A stretch of 64,000 bases of DNA from Barnesiella sp. An55 (GTDB lineage Bacteria; Bacteroidota; Bacteroidia; Bacteroidales; Barnesiellaceae): assembly GCF_002161555.1 (NCBI RefSeq), contig NZ_NFHZ01000006.1, positions 106,232 through 170,231 of the forward strand, read 5' to 3'. Shown in pieces: positions 8,481-19,100 of this stretch (position 1 is its first letter; each line of letters begins with the position of its first letter). The translations under genes were made by a program, and so were the position numbers. Under the pieces are notes generated by a model. It did not search any database, had not been told where the DNA came from, and was given only the letters and a program-made list of their open reading frames with translations.

Positions 8481-10304
8481 TCAAGCGTGACGCTCGTGCT
8501 GCTGCTTGATGGCATCGACCACGTTGATCACATAGTCGCCCAACCGCTCGCACTCCGATATCATATCCATGTAGTAGATACCGGCCTGGTATTCATAGTG
8601 CTTGTTGTTGATATTCTCGATATTCGACTTGCGCAACTGGTTGCGGAAGTTATTAATCTCGCTCTCCTTGTTGTACGAAATCATTATCTCGCTCAAGGGC
8701 GGCTCGTTGCTCGACAAGAGGGCCACCATATTCGACAGAGCCTCGGCATTGAGTTTGAACATGGCATCGATATTGCCCACAATCTCGTCGTTGAAGACAA
8801 TATGCGAGTCTTGCTTGCGCTGCAACGTGCGGGCCAGATTGTAGCAGCAATCGCCTATACTCTCGATTTCGGTCACGATACTGAGCATGCTGTTTACCCG
8901 CATCTTGCCTTCGTAGCTCAACCGACCGCCAACGACCAGATTCAGGAAACCGGCGATTTCGAGCTCCATGCGGTCGCAAATCTGTTCATACTTTTCGATG
9001 CGGTTATAGAGTTTCATATAGGCCTCGCTGCCCTCCTTCTCGTGTAACAGATCTCCAACCATGCCAAACATGCGTTGCACCCGCTCGGCATAGACGGCAA
9101 TCTCCTGATGAGCCTGGGGCAAATTCAACTCCGAAGCCGACAACATGCCTCGCGAGATGAACTTCAGCTGGAACTCCTCGTCGGTCTTGTCCTTGACCCG
9201 TACCAACCGGGTAACAATCTTCTCGTAGAGCCCGGTAAACCAAATCATGATGGTCACGTTGATCACATTGAATACCGTGTGGAACATCGACAACCCAAAC
9301 GATACCGAGAACTGCATGGCCTCGAAACGGGCTTTCTGCTGTTCAAAATCGGGGGTATCCAGGGAGGTGCCATTGTTCAGCGCATTAATCAGCGAAGGAT
9401 GAGTCTGCTCGTTGACCTCGACAAAAGCCATCAGGTCGTTGGGATTCCCCACGCCGAGCGAAGTACATATCCACACGATAAAGCGAATAAAGGGATAATA
9501 CAGAACAAGCGTCCAAATCGACCCCAGCACATTGAAGAGCAGGTGCCCCATGGCGGCACGCTTGGCCGACACATTGGCACTGATTGAGGCCAGCAACGGT
9601 GTGATTGTGGTACCTATGTTACTACCCAGGATGAGAGCCGCAGCGATATCGAAGGTAATCCACCCCTTGCTACACATGATGAGCGAGATGGCCAGCGTGG
9701 CACTTGAGGCCTGCACAATCATCGTCACGATGGCGCCCACGGCACAGAAGATGAGGATAGAGAGGAAACCCAGTTGAGTGTATGAGGTGAGAAATTCAAA
9801 AATCTCGGGATTGCTTTTCAGGTCGGGCACCGAGTGATTCAAGTAATCAAGCCCCATGAAGAGGAAGGAGAAACCTATGAGAAACTCGCCCCACGACTTG
9901 CGGGTACTGTTGCCCGAGAAAAGCAGTGGTGTACCTATACCAATGAGAGGGAGAGCAAACAGAGTGATGTTGACTTTGAAACCGAAGATGGAGATAATCC
10001 AGGCTGTGACGGTGGTTCCCACGTTGGCACCCATAATTACCGACATCGACTGCCCCAGAGTCATCAAGCCGGCATTGACAAAGCTCACCACCATCACCGT
10101 CGAGGCCGAAGAGCTCTGTATCAGAGCCGTTATCAATATACCGGTAAACATTCCTGAAAACCGATTCTTTGTCATTACAGCAAGGATATTGCGAAGCCTG
10201 TCGCCCGCCACCTTCTGTAACCCCTCACTCATGACCTTCATTCCATACAGGAACAAGCCTACCGACCCGATTAAGGTCAAGAAGTCCAGAAATGTGTACT
10301 CCAT
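8481..10304 (-). CDS. Na/Pi cotransporter family protein with PhoU-like tail
   Basis: Inner-membrane sodium/phosphate symporter homologue, 607 aa. The two inverted Na_Pi_cotrans repeats carry the QSSSAST (about residue 64) and QASSAT (about 200) signatures typical of the family. Eight or more helices fill residues 1-370. The last 230 residues form a helical PhoU-like domain, as in YjbB-type proteins, which is thought to sense phosphate status. The start MEYTFLDFLTLIG matches the family. It is a single-gene unit, divergent from the nucleoside kinase gene. Confidence 0.92.
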   Translation of the reverse strand: MEYTFLDFLTLIGSVGLFLYGMKVMSEGLQKVAGDRLRNILAVMTKNRFSGMFTGILITALIQSSSASTVMVVSFVNAGLMTLGQSMSVIMGANVGTTVTAWIISIFGFKVNITLFALPLIGIGTPLLFSGNSTRKSWGEFLIGFSFLFMGLDYLNHSVPDLKSNPEIFEFLTSYTQLGFLSILIFCAVGAIVTMIVQASSATLAISLIMCSKGWITFDIAAALILGSNIGTTITPLLASISANVSAKRAAMGHLLFNVLGSIWTLVLYYPFIRFIVWICTSLGVGNPNDLMAFVEVNEQTHPSLINALNNGTSLDTPDFEQQKARFEAMQFSVSFGLSMFHTVFNVINVTIMIWFTGLYEKIVTRLVRVKDKTDEEFQLKFISRGMLSASELNLPQAHQEIAVYAERVQRMFGMVGDLLHEKEGSEAYMKLYNRIEKYEQICDRMELEIAGFLNLVVGGRLSYEGKMRVNSMLSIVTEIESIGDCCYNLARTLQRKQDSHIVFNDEIVGNIDAMFKLNAEALSNMVALLSSNEPPLSEIMISYNKESEINNFRNQLRKSNIENINNKHYEYQAGIYYMDMISECERLGDYVINVVDAIKQQHERHA

Positions 10305-10479
10305 AAAAGTTTCTTAAATAGTTGTTTTATTATCCTCTTTGTGGTATATTTAACACTCAATCTTGCATCTGGGGAAAAGATTCCTTTGCAAATTTATACA
10401 AATAAAAAGACTTGCACAGAGCAACGATTATTGTTTTATTTTTATTAACAAAAAGTATGGTCCTCAGCCACATTTTGAG

Positions 10480-12159
10480 ATGACTATGGAAAGAGAAAAA
10501 TTTGACGTTTATTGTGTAAACACCGGCCAGTTCATACCTGTGGACGGAGGTGAAAGTCTGCTCGAAATCTACGAAATGGCAAAACCCCAACTGACTCATC
10601 GTCCGGTATGTGCCTATGTAAATAACAAAACCGAAGAGTTGCGATATCGGGTATATGGACCCAAGGATATCGAGTTTCTCGACATCACCCACCCCTCGGG
10701 CATGCGCACCTATGTGCGCTCGCTCTGCTTTGTCATGTACAAAGCCATCAGCGATATCGTTCCCGGCACGAGGTTGCGCATCGAGCACTCCCTCTCGCAC
10801 GGCTACTACTGTCTGCTCGACAATCCCGAAGCACTCAAACCCGAAGTCATCGCCCGCATCAAGGAGCGCATGGCTCAAATCATCGCGGCCGATATCCCCT
10901 TCAAGAAAATCGAATGTCACACGACCGACGCCATCGAGGTTTTCCGCCAACAGGGCATGCTCGACAAAGTGGAGCTGCTGCAATCGACCCGCCAGCTCTA
11001 TACCCAGTATCACACGCTCGACGGCTTGGCCGACTCGTATTACAGCTGGCTCACCCCCTCGACGGGCTATCTGCAAGGGTTCGACCTGATGAAATACAAC
11101 GGCGGTGTGTTGCTGGTTCCACCCATGCCCGACGACCCGCAGACTCCAGCCCCCATAGAGCCCCAGGAGAAGATGCTGAACGCTTTCAAAGAGTACCTCA
11201 CCTTCAACCACATCATCGGGTTGAGCAACATCGGCGACCTCAACAAGGTGGTCGAGAGTCGCCAGGCGACCGACCTCATCAAGGTGGCCGAGGCGTTGCA
11301 CGAAAAGAAAATCAGCAAGATTGCCGACGACATTACCCGGCGGTATCACGAGGAGGGCACCCGCATCGTGCTCATCTCGGGCCCCTCGTCATCGGGGAAG
11401 ACCACCTTCTCCAAACGGCTTTCGATCCAACTCATGACCAACCTGCTCAAGCCGGTGGCCATCTCGCTCGACAACTACTTTGTCAACCGCGAAGATACCC
11501 CGCACGACGAGACCGGCGACTACGACTACGAGTCGCTCTATGCCCTCGACCTCGACCTCTTCAACAAGGACCTCAACCGATTGCTGCATGGCGAGACGGT
11601 ACAGATGCCTACCTACAACTTCGAGACCGGCAGTCGCGAATACCGGGGCAACACCTTGAAACTCGACGAGGGAGCCGTGCTCATTCTCGAAGGCATACAC
11701 GGGCTCAACCCCGACCTCACCCCGCAAATCGAACCACACTTGAAATACCGCATATACGTATCGGCTCTCACCACCATCTCGATCGACGATCACAACTGGA
11801 TACCCACGGCCGACAACCGGCTGCTGCGCCGCATCATCCGCGACTACAAGTACCGCGGTGCCTCGGCCCAAAGCACCATTGCCCGCTGGGGCAGCGTGAG
11901 ACGGGGCGAAGAGAAGTGGATTTTCCCCTACCAGGAGAATGCCGACGCCATGTTCAACTCGTCGCTCCTCTTCGAACTGGCCGTGATGAAAGACTATGCA
12001 CAGCCCATCCTCAGCGCCGTGCCCCACAACTGCCACGAGTATGCCGAGGCACACCGACTGCTCCATTTCCTGGGATATTTCCAGTCGATCAACCAGCGCG
12101 AGATACCGCCCACCTCGCTCCTGCGCGAGTTCCTCGGCGGCAGCAGTTTCAAATACTGA
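10480..12159 (+). CDS. Nucleoside kinase with N-terminal TGS / threonyl-tRNA-synthetase-like domains
   Basis: Uridine-kinase-family enzyme expected to phosphorylate a nucleoside (uridine/cytidine salvage), 559 aa. Residues 1-65 resemble a TGS domain. Residues about 70-240 resemble the second additional domain of threonyl-tRNA synthetase, with an HSLSHGYY (HxxxH) motif. The PRK/URK P-loop GPSSSGKTTFSKRL begins about residue 305. This three-part arrangement is a recurrent family in Bacteroidetes. ATG 10480 (MTMEREKF) is chosen; ATG 10486 is equally near. The frame is open further upstream but the extra residues look non-coding. Confidence 0.88.
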   Translation: MTMEREKFDVYCVNTGQFIPVDGGESLLEIYEMAKPQLTHRPVCAYVNNKTEELRYRVYGPKDIEFLDITHPSGMRTYVRSLCFVMYKAISDIVPGTRLRIEHSLSHGYYCLLDNPEALKPEVIARIKERMAQIIAADIPFKKIECHTTDAIEVFRQQGMLDKVELLQSTRQLYTQYHTLDGLADSYYSWLTPSTGYLQGFDLMKYNGGVLLVPPMPDDPQTPAPIEPQEKMLNAFKEYLTFNHIIGLSNIGDLNKVVESRQATDLIKVAEALHEKKISKIADDITRRYHEEGTRIVLISGPSSSGKTTFSKRLSIQLMTNLLKPVAISLDNYFVNREDTPHDETGDYDYESLYALDLDLFNKDLNRLLHGETVQMPTYNFETGSREYRGNTLKLDEGAVLILEGIHGLNPDLTPQIEPHLKYRIYVSALTTISIDDHNWIPTADNRLLRRIIRDYKYRGASAQSTIARWGSVRRGEEKWIFPYQENADAMFNSSLLFELAVMKDYAQPILSAVPHNCHEYAEAHRLLHFLGYFQSINQREIPPTSLLREFLGGSSFKY

Positions 12160-12178
12160 CTTGTACAGCAAACGACAA

Positions 12179-12209
12179 ACGGGACTGCCCCCCAAAGGGA
12201 CAGTCCCGT
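12179..12209. terminator. Hairpin terminator between convergent genes
   Basis: A 13-nt stem with one mismatch (12179-12191 with 12197-12209) lies between the nucleoside kinase and polyprenyl synthase genes. A T-rich stretch follows on the plus strand. Confidence 0.75.
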
Positions 12210-12236
12210 TGTTGTATTCAAATCTCTTTTAAGCAG

Positions 12237-13214
12237 CTATTTCTCGCGCTCAATGGTATAGTCGAGAATAGAGATGAGGGCATCGACCGTCTCCGACGGA
12301 GGGAACCCCTCGAGCAACGCCACGGCCTCGTTGCGTATGCGCTTCATCGTCTCATAGGCATACTCGATACCACCCTCACGCTTGGCATACTCGATGAGTG
12401 TGTACACATGCTCGGCCGAGAGATGCTCTTCGCTAAACAGCAAAGCCCGCATGGCCTCGTTTTCGGCTCCCGAGCCGTGTGTAATCGCATAGATGAGCGG
12501 CAAGGTGATTTTCCCCTCACGCAAATCGTTGCCCGTGGGTTTACCTATCACCTTATCTTCGTAGTAGTCAAATATATCGTCCTTAATCTGGAAACAAAGG
12601 CCCAACTTCTCGCCAAACAGGCTCAACCGCTCGACATCGGCCTTGCAAGCTCCAGCAGCCAAAGCGCCCAACTGCATGCAGGCATAGAAGAGCGACGCCG
12701 TCTTGCGGCGAATCACCTCGAAGTATGCACCTTCGTCAAGCCGGTGATTGCGGGCATTGGAAAGCTGGTCGATCTCTCCGCGAGCCAACTCCCGGCCCAG
12801 CGTGCCCAGACTCGAAATGATTGCCATCTGGTTGGTACGCACCGAACAGTCGAGCGCGCACGACACGAAATAATCGCCGGTCAACACCGCAATGCGATTG
12901 TCATACAGATGGTTGATCGTAGGCAACCCGCGACGTTTCTGCGACTCATCGACTACATCGTCATGAATGAGGCTGGCATTGTGCAGCAGCTCCAGCGAAG
13001 CGGCGGCATCGATAGCCGTGCGAGGCACCGGGCCGAACAATCGAGCGCACAGCAATACCAGAATAGGCCTTATCTGCTTGCCTTTACTCTCGAGGTAGGT
13101 ATTTATCACCTCGTTCATCAAAGGACTGTTTGTATGCAGGGTCTCGGTAAGGGTCTTATTCAGTAAATCGAGCTCTCCAATAATAGGTTGCCGTATGACC
13201 AAAAGTTTATCCAT
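12237..13214 (-). CDS. Polyprenyl diphosphate synthase (octaprenyl/solanesyl type)
   Basis: Trans-prenyltransferase that condenses isopentenyl diphosphate units into the long side chain of menaquinone or similar, 325 aa, cytoplasmic. The first aspartate-rich motif is DDVVD at 85-89 and the second DDIFD at 212-216, both intact and spaced as in the family. GKQIRP near residue 45 is the IPP-binding site. Length and motif spacing fit IspB-type long-chain enzymes rather than geranylgeranyl synthases. Chain length cannot be read from sequence with certainty. Confidence 0.93.
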   Translation of the reverse strand: MDKLLVIRQPIIGELDLLNKTLTETLHTNSPLMNEVINTYLESKGKQIRPILVLLCARLFGPVPRTAIDAAASLELLHNASLIHDDVVDESQKRRGLPTINHLYDNRIAVLTGDYFVSCALDCSVRTNQMAIISSLGTLGRELARGEIDQLSNARNHRLDEGAYFEVIRRKTASLFYACMQLGALAAGACKADVERLSLFGEKLGLCFQIKDDIFDYYEDKVIGKPTGNDLREGKITLPLIYAITHGSGAENEAMRALLFSEEHLSAEHVYTLIEYAKREGGIEYAYETMKRIRNEAVALLEGFPPSETVDALISILDYTIEREK

Positions 13215-13231
13215 ATCAATTTATTCTGGTG

Positions 13232-13239
13232 CAAAAATA
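13232..13239 (-). promoter_or_regulatory. Putative -7 promoter box for the polyprenyl synthase gene
   Basis: The minus strand reads TATTTTTG, an exact TAnnTTTG match, about 18 nt before the start codon. No TTTG is found 19-21 nt further upstream, so this is a half-site only. Confidence 0.4.
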
Positions 13240-13330
13240 GTAATAAAACAAAAGAATCCGTATTTTTATCGTAATTTTACCGCATTGCAATAACGCTTTT
13301 TTAATTCTTATCTACAAACCGCATATCCGC

Positions 13331-16114
13331 ATGCAAGAGAAAAGACTGTTTCTGTTAGATGCCTACGCGCTTATCTATCGCTCCTACTATGCATTCATCA
13401 AGAACCCCCGAATCAACTCCAAAGGTGTGAACACCTCGGCCATTCTGGGGTTTGTCAATACCCTCGAAGAGCTGCTCAAGAAAGAGAATCCTTCGCACAT
13501 TGCCGTGGGGTTCGACCCCCAGGGACCCACATTCCGTCACGAGGCCTACGACCAGTACAAGGCCCAGCGCGAAGAGACTCCCGAGGTGATACGCTACTCG
13601 GTCCCCATCATCAAAGATATCATCCGGGCCTACAACATACCCATCATCGAGGTGCCCCGCTTCGAAGCCGACGACGTGATTGGCACACTGGCCAAACTGG
13701 CCGAGAAGGAGGGATTCGACACCTACATGATGACCCCCGACAAGGACTACGGCCAACTGGTATCACCCCACATCTTCATGTATCGCCCCAAGTTCGGCGG
13801 CGATTTCGAGATACTGGGCCCCGACGAAATAAAGGCCAAATACGGCATCGATTCGCCCGAGCAGGTAATCGATATCCTGGGACTCATGGGCGACAGCTCC
13901 GACAACATTCCGGGCTGTCCCGGTGTGGGCGAAAAGACAGCCGTGAAACTCATCGCCGACTTTGGCGGCATCGAAAATCTGTTGGCCCATACCGACCAAC
14001 TGAAGGGGGCTCTCAAAACCAAAATCGAGTCGAACCGCGAGCAGATTGAATTCTCGCGTTTCCTGGCCACGATTCGCACCGACGTGCCTCTGACCTTCGA
14101 CGAGGTAGCTCTGCGACGCGAACCCGTCAACGGCGAGAAACTGCGCCCCATCTTCGAGGAGCTGGAATTCCGCACCCTCACCGACCGGGTACTGGGTAAC
14201 AAGACAGCCGCAGCCACTCCCAAACCAGCGCCGCAACGCTCACTCTTCGACCAGGCTCCGGCCGAGCAGGAGACTGCCCAGGAGCAACCGGTCGAGTCGA
14301 AACTCGCCGACATCCACACCACCCCCCACACCTACCACCTGACCGATACCCCGGAGAAGATGTGGGACCTGGCTGCACTCCTGGCCTGTGCCCCGGCTTT
14401 CGCCTTCGACACCGAGACGACCGGCATCGACCCCATGAACGTCGAACTGGTGGGACTCTCCTTTGCCCTCAAAGAACACGAGGCCTATTACGTGCCCGTG
14501 CCCGACGACCAGAAGAAGGCACGCGAAACGGTACGCATCTTCAAATCGGCTCTCGAAAACCCGGCCTCGCTCAAGATCGGGCAGAATATCAAATACGACT
14601 ACATCGTGTTGCACAACTACGGGGTAGAGGTCAAGGGCAACCTCTTCGACACCATGGTGGCCCACTACCTGCTGCAACCCGAGCAGTACCACAACATGGA
14701 CTATCTGGCCAGCATCTATCTGGGTTACAAAACGGTGGAAATCGAAGAGCTCATCGGCCCGAAGGGGAAAAAGCAACTCTCCATGCGACAGGTCCCCATC
14801 GAGCAGATATACCCCTATGCCGCCGAAGATGCCGACATCACCCTGCAACTGAAAAACCGGCTTGAGAAAGAGTTGGCCACGGGCAAGATGGAAAAGCTCT
14901 TCTATGAGATGGAGATGCCTCTTACCCGCGTACTCGCCGACATGGAGATCACCGGCGTGAACGTCGATATCGCCGAGTTGAAGAGTTCGTCGGACCTGCT
15001 CACCCGGCGTCTGGAAGAGCTCGAACAGGAGATTTACCAACTGGCCGGCACCACCTTCAACGTCAGTTCGGCTCGGCAGGTAGGCGAGATTCTGTTCGAC
15101 CGGCTCAAAATCGACGAAAAGGCCAAGAAGACCAAGACCGGACAGTATTCTACCACCGAAGAGATTCTGGAGAAACTGCGTTCGCGCCATCCCATCGTAG
15201 GCAAGATTCTCGACCAGCGCGGCATACGCAAGCTGCTGAGTACCTATATCAACGCTCTGCCCGAGCTGATCAATCCCAAAACGGGCAAGATTCACACCTC
15301 GTTCAACCAGACGATTACCGCAACCGGCCGCCTCAGCTCGAGCAACCCCAACCTGCAAAACATACCCATACGCGACAGCGAAGGGCGCGAGATTCGTCGG
15401 GCCTTCGTGCCCGACAAGGGGTGCCTCTTCTTCTCGGCCGACTACTCCCAAATCGAGCTGCGCATCATGGCCCACCTGAGCGGCGACCGGCACATGATCG
15501 AGGCCTTCCGCGAAGGGTCGGATATCCACGCCGCCACGGCCGCCAAGATCTACAAAGTGCCCATCGACCAGGTCACCTCCGATATGCGGCGAAAGGCCAA
15601 GACGGCCAACTTCGGTATCATCTACGGCATTTCGGTATTCGGCCTCGCCGAGCGGCTCAACATTCCCCGCAGCGAAGCCAAGGTGCTTATCGACGGCTAC
15701 TTCGAGAGCTACCCCCAAATCAAGGAGTACATGAACAAGAGCATCGAGGTGGCCCGCGAAAAGGGTTATGTCGAGACCATCTGCGGCCGCAAACGCATGC
15801 TCCCCGACATCCACTCGCACAACAGCGTGGTGCGGGGTTATGCCGAACGAAATGCCATCAATGCCCCCATCCAGGGCAGTGCCGCCGACATCATCAAGAT
15901 TGCCATGATACGCATTGCCCGGCGGTTTGAAGAGGAGGGTCTGAAGAGCCGCATGATTTTGCAGGTGCACGACGAACTCAACTTCAACGTCCCCGCCGAC
16001 GAACTCGACCGGGTGAAGGAGATCGTGTGCCACGAAATGGAGAATGCCTATCCCCTGCAGGTACCTCTGCTGGCCGACTACGGAGTCGGACACAACTGGC
16101 TCGAGGCTCATTAA
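13331..16114 (+). CDS. polA: DNA polymerase I
   Basis: Replication and repair polymerase, 927 aa, with all three activities. The 5'-3' exonuclease (1-290) has RFEADDVIG, TPDKDYGQLV and LMGDSSDNIPG. The 3'-5' exonuclease (about 340-530) keeps its acidic residues in FAFDTETTG, IGQNIKYD and YAAEDADITL, so proofreading should be active, unlike Taq. The polymerase part has motif A DYSQIELRIMAH, motif B RRKAKTANFGIIYG and motif C QVHDELNF. The residue equivalent to E. coli Phe762 is Phe, so dideoxynucleotides should be discriminated against. It is a single gene, upstream of mfd. Confidence 0.98.
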   Translation: MQEKRLFLLDAYALIYRSYYAFIKNPRINSKGVNTSAILGFVNTLEELLKKENPSHIAVGFDPQGPTFRHEAYDQYKAQREETPEVIRYSVPIIKDIIRAYNIPIIEVPRFEADDVIGTLAKLAEKEGFDTYMMTPDKDYGQLVSPHIFMYRPKFGGDFEILGPDEIKAKYGIDSPEQVIDILGLMGDSSDNIPGCPGVGEKTAVKLIADFGGIENLLAHTDQLKGALKTKIESNREQIEFSRFLATIRTDVPLTFDEVALRREPVNGEKLRPIFEELEFRTLTDRVLGNKTAAATPKPAPQRSLFDQAPAEQETAQEQPVESKLADIHTTPHTYHLTDTPEKMWDLAALLACAPAFAFDTETTGIDPMNVELVGLSFALKEHEAYYVPVPDDQKKARETVRIFKSALENPASLKIGQNIKYDYIVLHNYGVEVKGNLFDTMVAHYLLQPEQYHNMDYLASIYLGYKTVEIEELIGPKGKKQLSMRQVPIEQIYPYAAEDADITLQLKNRLEKELATGKMEKLFYEMEMPLTRVLADMEITGVNVDIAELKSSSDLLTRRLEELEQEIYQLAGTTFNVSSARQVGEILFDRLKIDEKAKKTKTGQYSTTEEILEKLRSRHPIVGKILDQRGIRKLLSTYINALPELINPKTGKIHTSFNQTITATGRLSSSNPNLQNIPIRDSEGREIRRAFVPDKGCLFFSADYSQIELRIMAHLSGDRHMIEAFREGSDIHAATAAKIYKVPIDQVTSDMRRKAKTANFGIIYGISVFGLAERLNIPRSEAKVLIDGYFESYPQIKEYMNKSIEVAREKGYVETICGRKRMLPDIHSHNSVVRGYAERNAINAPIQGSAADIIKIAMIRIARRFEEEGLKSRMILQVHDELNFNVPADELDRVKEIVCHEMENAYPLQVPLLADYGVGHNWLEAH

Positions 16115-16158
16115 CCAGAAAAACAGAGCTACACACCCCTTCGCGACAAATAATTGTG

Positions 16159-16166
16159 TAACTTTG
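16159..16166 (+). promoter_or_regulatory. Putative -7 promoter box for mfd
   Basis: TAACTTTG matches TAnnTTTG 25 nt before the mfd start. The expected upstream TTTG is absent, so confidence is limited. Confidence 0.4.
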
Positions 16167-16191
16167 TTTCCCGGTTAAGTATAGGACAAGC

Positions 16192-19100
16192 ATGGACATT
16201 CAAAGTTTCTCGGCACTCTTCAACACGCCGGCCAGGCGTGATGCGTTTTTGTCACTGGTAAAGGATCACAAGAAAAAGAATATTTTCGTTCAAGGGCTCG
16301 AAGGTTCGGCCCCTGCCCTGCTCTTCTCCAATCTGTTGGAGAACAAGCAGCCACACCTCATCATTGCCAACGACCTCGACGAGGCAGGTTATCTCTACAA
16401 CGACCTGGTACAAATCAACGGCAGCGACCGCGTCCTGCTCTTCCCCTCGGGCTACAAGCGCGACATCAAGTACGGGCAACCCGACCCTCCCTCCGAGATC
16501 CTGCGCACCGAGGTGCTCAACCGGCTCAACCAGAAAGGCGATGCCCTGCTGGTGGTCACCTATCCCGAAGCACTTGCCGAGAAGGTGGTACCGGTCGATA
16601 CCCTGTCGGACAGCACACTCCATATCGACAAAAAAAGCAAATGCGACATCGTGGCCCTGGCCGACAAGTTGCGGGCACAGGGATTCAACGAGGTCGATTA
16701 TGTGTATGAGCCGGGACAGTTTGCCGTGCGAGGCAGTATTCTCGATGTATTCTCGTTCACCAACGAGTTGCCCTATCGTATCGACTTCTTCGGGAAAGAG
16801 GTGGAGAGTATCCGTACCTTCGAGGTAGAGACCCAGCTCTCGACCGAGCGGCTCGACGAAGTCTATATCGTCTCAAACGTATGCGGGCAAGAGGCTTCGG
16901 GCATCTCGATGCTCGATTTCATCGACAAAAACGCCCTTCTCGTGTGCCACAATCTCTCGTGGGCGCTCGACCGCATCGAGGCTATCGCCTCGGAGTCTCT
17001 CTCGGAACAGACCCTCATTGCCGAGGAGGGCGACCGCGACGCCATGAAGAAGGTTATCGACCCGGCCGCTTTCCGCCGAAAGGCGCTCTCGTTCCGCCGC
17101 ATCGACTACGGCTCGTCGAGCGAGGCGGCTACCCCGGCCGTCATGCGATTCGACTGTGCCCCACAGGGCATCTATCACAAGAACTTCGATCTCGTGAGTC
17201 AGTCGTTCGCCCAATTCATCGAGAAAAAATACACCATCTACATACTCAGCGACAGCGAGAAACAGATTGAGCGGCTCCAGGCCATCTTCGAGGAACGAGG
17301 CGAATCGATTACCTTTACTCCCGTGCTGAAGACCCTGCACGAGGGATTTGTCGATAACGACCTGAAGATGTGCTGCTTCACCGATCACCAGATATTCGAC
17401 CGATTCCACAAATATACCCTCAAGAGCGAGCACGCCCGCTCGGGCAAACTGGCCCTGTCGCTCAAGGAGCTCAACCAAATCGAGGTGGGCGACTACATCG
17501 TGCATGTCGATCACGGTATCGGACGCTTCGGCGGACTCATCCGCACCGAAATCAGCGGGAAGATGCAGGAGGTAATCAAACTCACCTACCAGAACGACGA
17601 CATCATCTTCGTGAGCATACACGCCCTGCACAAACTGGCCAAATACCGGGGCAAAGAGGGCGAAACGCCTCGTATCAACAAACTGGGCAGCGGCGCCTGG
17701 GAGCGCATGAAAGAGAAGACCAAGGGCAAGATGAAAGAGATTGCCCGCGACCTTATCAAACTCTATGCCGCCCGCAAACAGGAGAAGGGATTTGCCTTCT
17801 CGCCCGACTCGTTCCTGCAACAGGAGCTCGAGGCCTCGTTCATTTATGAAGATACTCCCGACCAGATAAAATCGACCGCCGAGGTAAAAGCCGACATGGA
17901 GCGCGAACGCCCCATGGACCGGCTCATCTGCGGTGACGTGGGATTCGGTAAAACCGAAATAGCCATACGGGCAGCCTTCAAGGCGACCTGCGACAACAAG
18001 CAGGTGGCAGTGCTCGTGCCCACTACCGTGCTGGCCTTCCAGCACTACCAGACCTTCAAGGAGCGACTCAAAGAGTTTCCCGTGCGCATCGAGTATCTGA
18101 GCCGGGCCCGCAAGGCCTCGGAGGTAAAAGCCATCCTCAAAGATCTGGCCGAACGGAAAATCGACATCATCATCGGCACCCACAAACTCATCGGCAAGGA
18201 TGTAAAGTTCAACGACCTGGGATTGCTCATTATCGACGAGGAGCAGAAGTTTGGCGTAGCGGTCAAGGAGAAACTCAAACAGATGAAGGTCAATGTCGAT
18301 ACGCTCACCATGTCGGCCACCCCTATCCCCCGCACCTTGCAGTTCTCGCTGATGGGGGCGCGCGACCTCTCGGTCATCTCTACCCCGCCGGCCAACCGCT
18401 ACCCCATACAGACCGAGGTACACGCCTTCAACGACGACATTATCAAAGAGGCCATCAACTTCGAGATGAGCCGCGGCGGCCAGGTGTTCTTTGTCAACAA
18501 CCGCATACCGCAACTGTATGAACTCGAGAATACCATACACCGGCTGGTCCCCGATGCCCGCGTAGTCATCGGCCACGGACAGATGCCGCCCGATAAACTG
18601 GAGCAGGCCATCATCGACTTTGTCAACTACGACTACGACGTGCTGCTGGCCACCACCATTATCGAGTCGGGTATCGACATGCCCAACACCAACACCATCA
18701 TCATCAACGATGCCCAGAACTTCGGGTTGAGCGAACTGCACCAGCTCAGAGGGCGTGTGGGCCGCAGCAACCGCAAGGCCTTCTGCTACCTGCTCACTCC
18801 GCCGCGACACACCTTCTCGGTCGATGCCCGCCGGCGGCTGCAAGCCATCGAGAGCTTCTCGGAGCTGGGTAGCGGCATACACATTGCCATGCAAGACCTC
18901 GACATACGGGGTGCCGGCAACCTGCTCGGGGCCGAACAGAGCGGTTTCATCGCCGATCTGGGCTACGAGACCTACCAGAAAATATTGAAAGAGGCGGTCG
19001 ATGAGTTGAAAAACGACGAGTTCAGCGACCTCTACTACGGGGCCGATTCCGACACGAAACCCGAGGAGTTTGTCTCGGAGTGTACCATCGAGTCGGATCT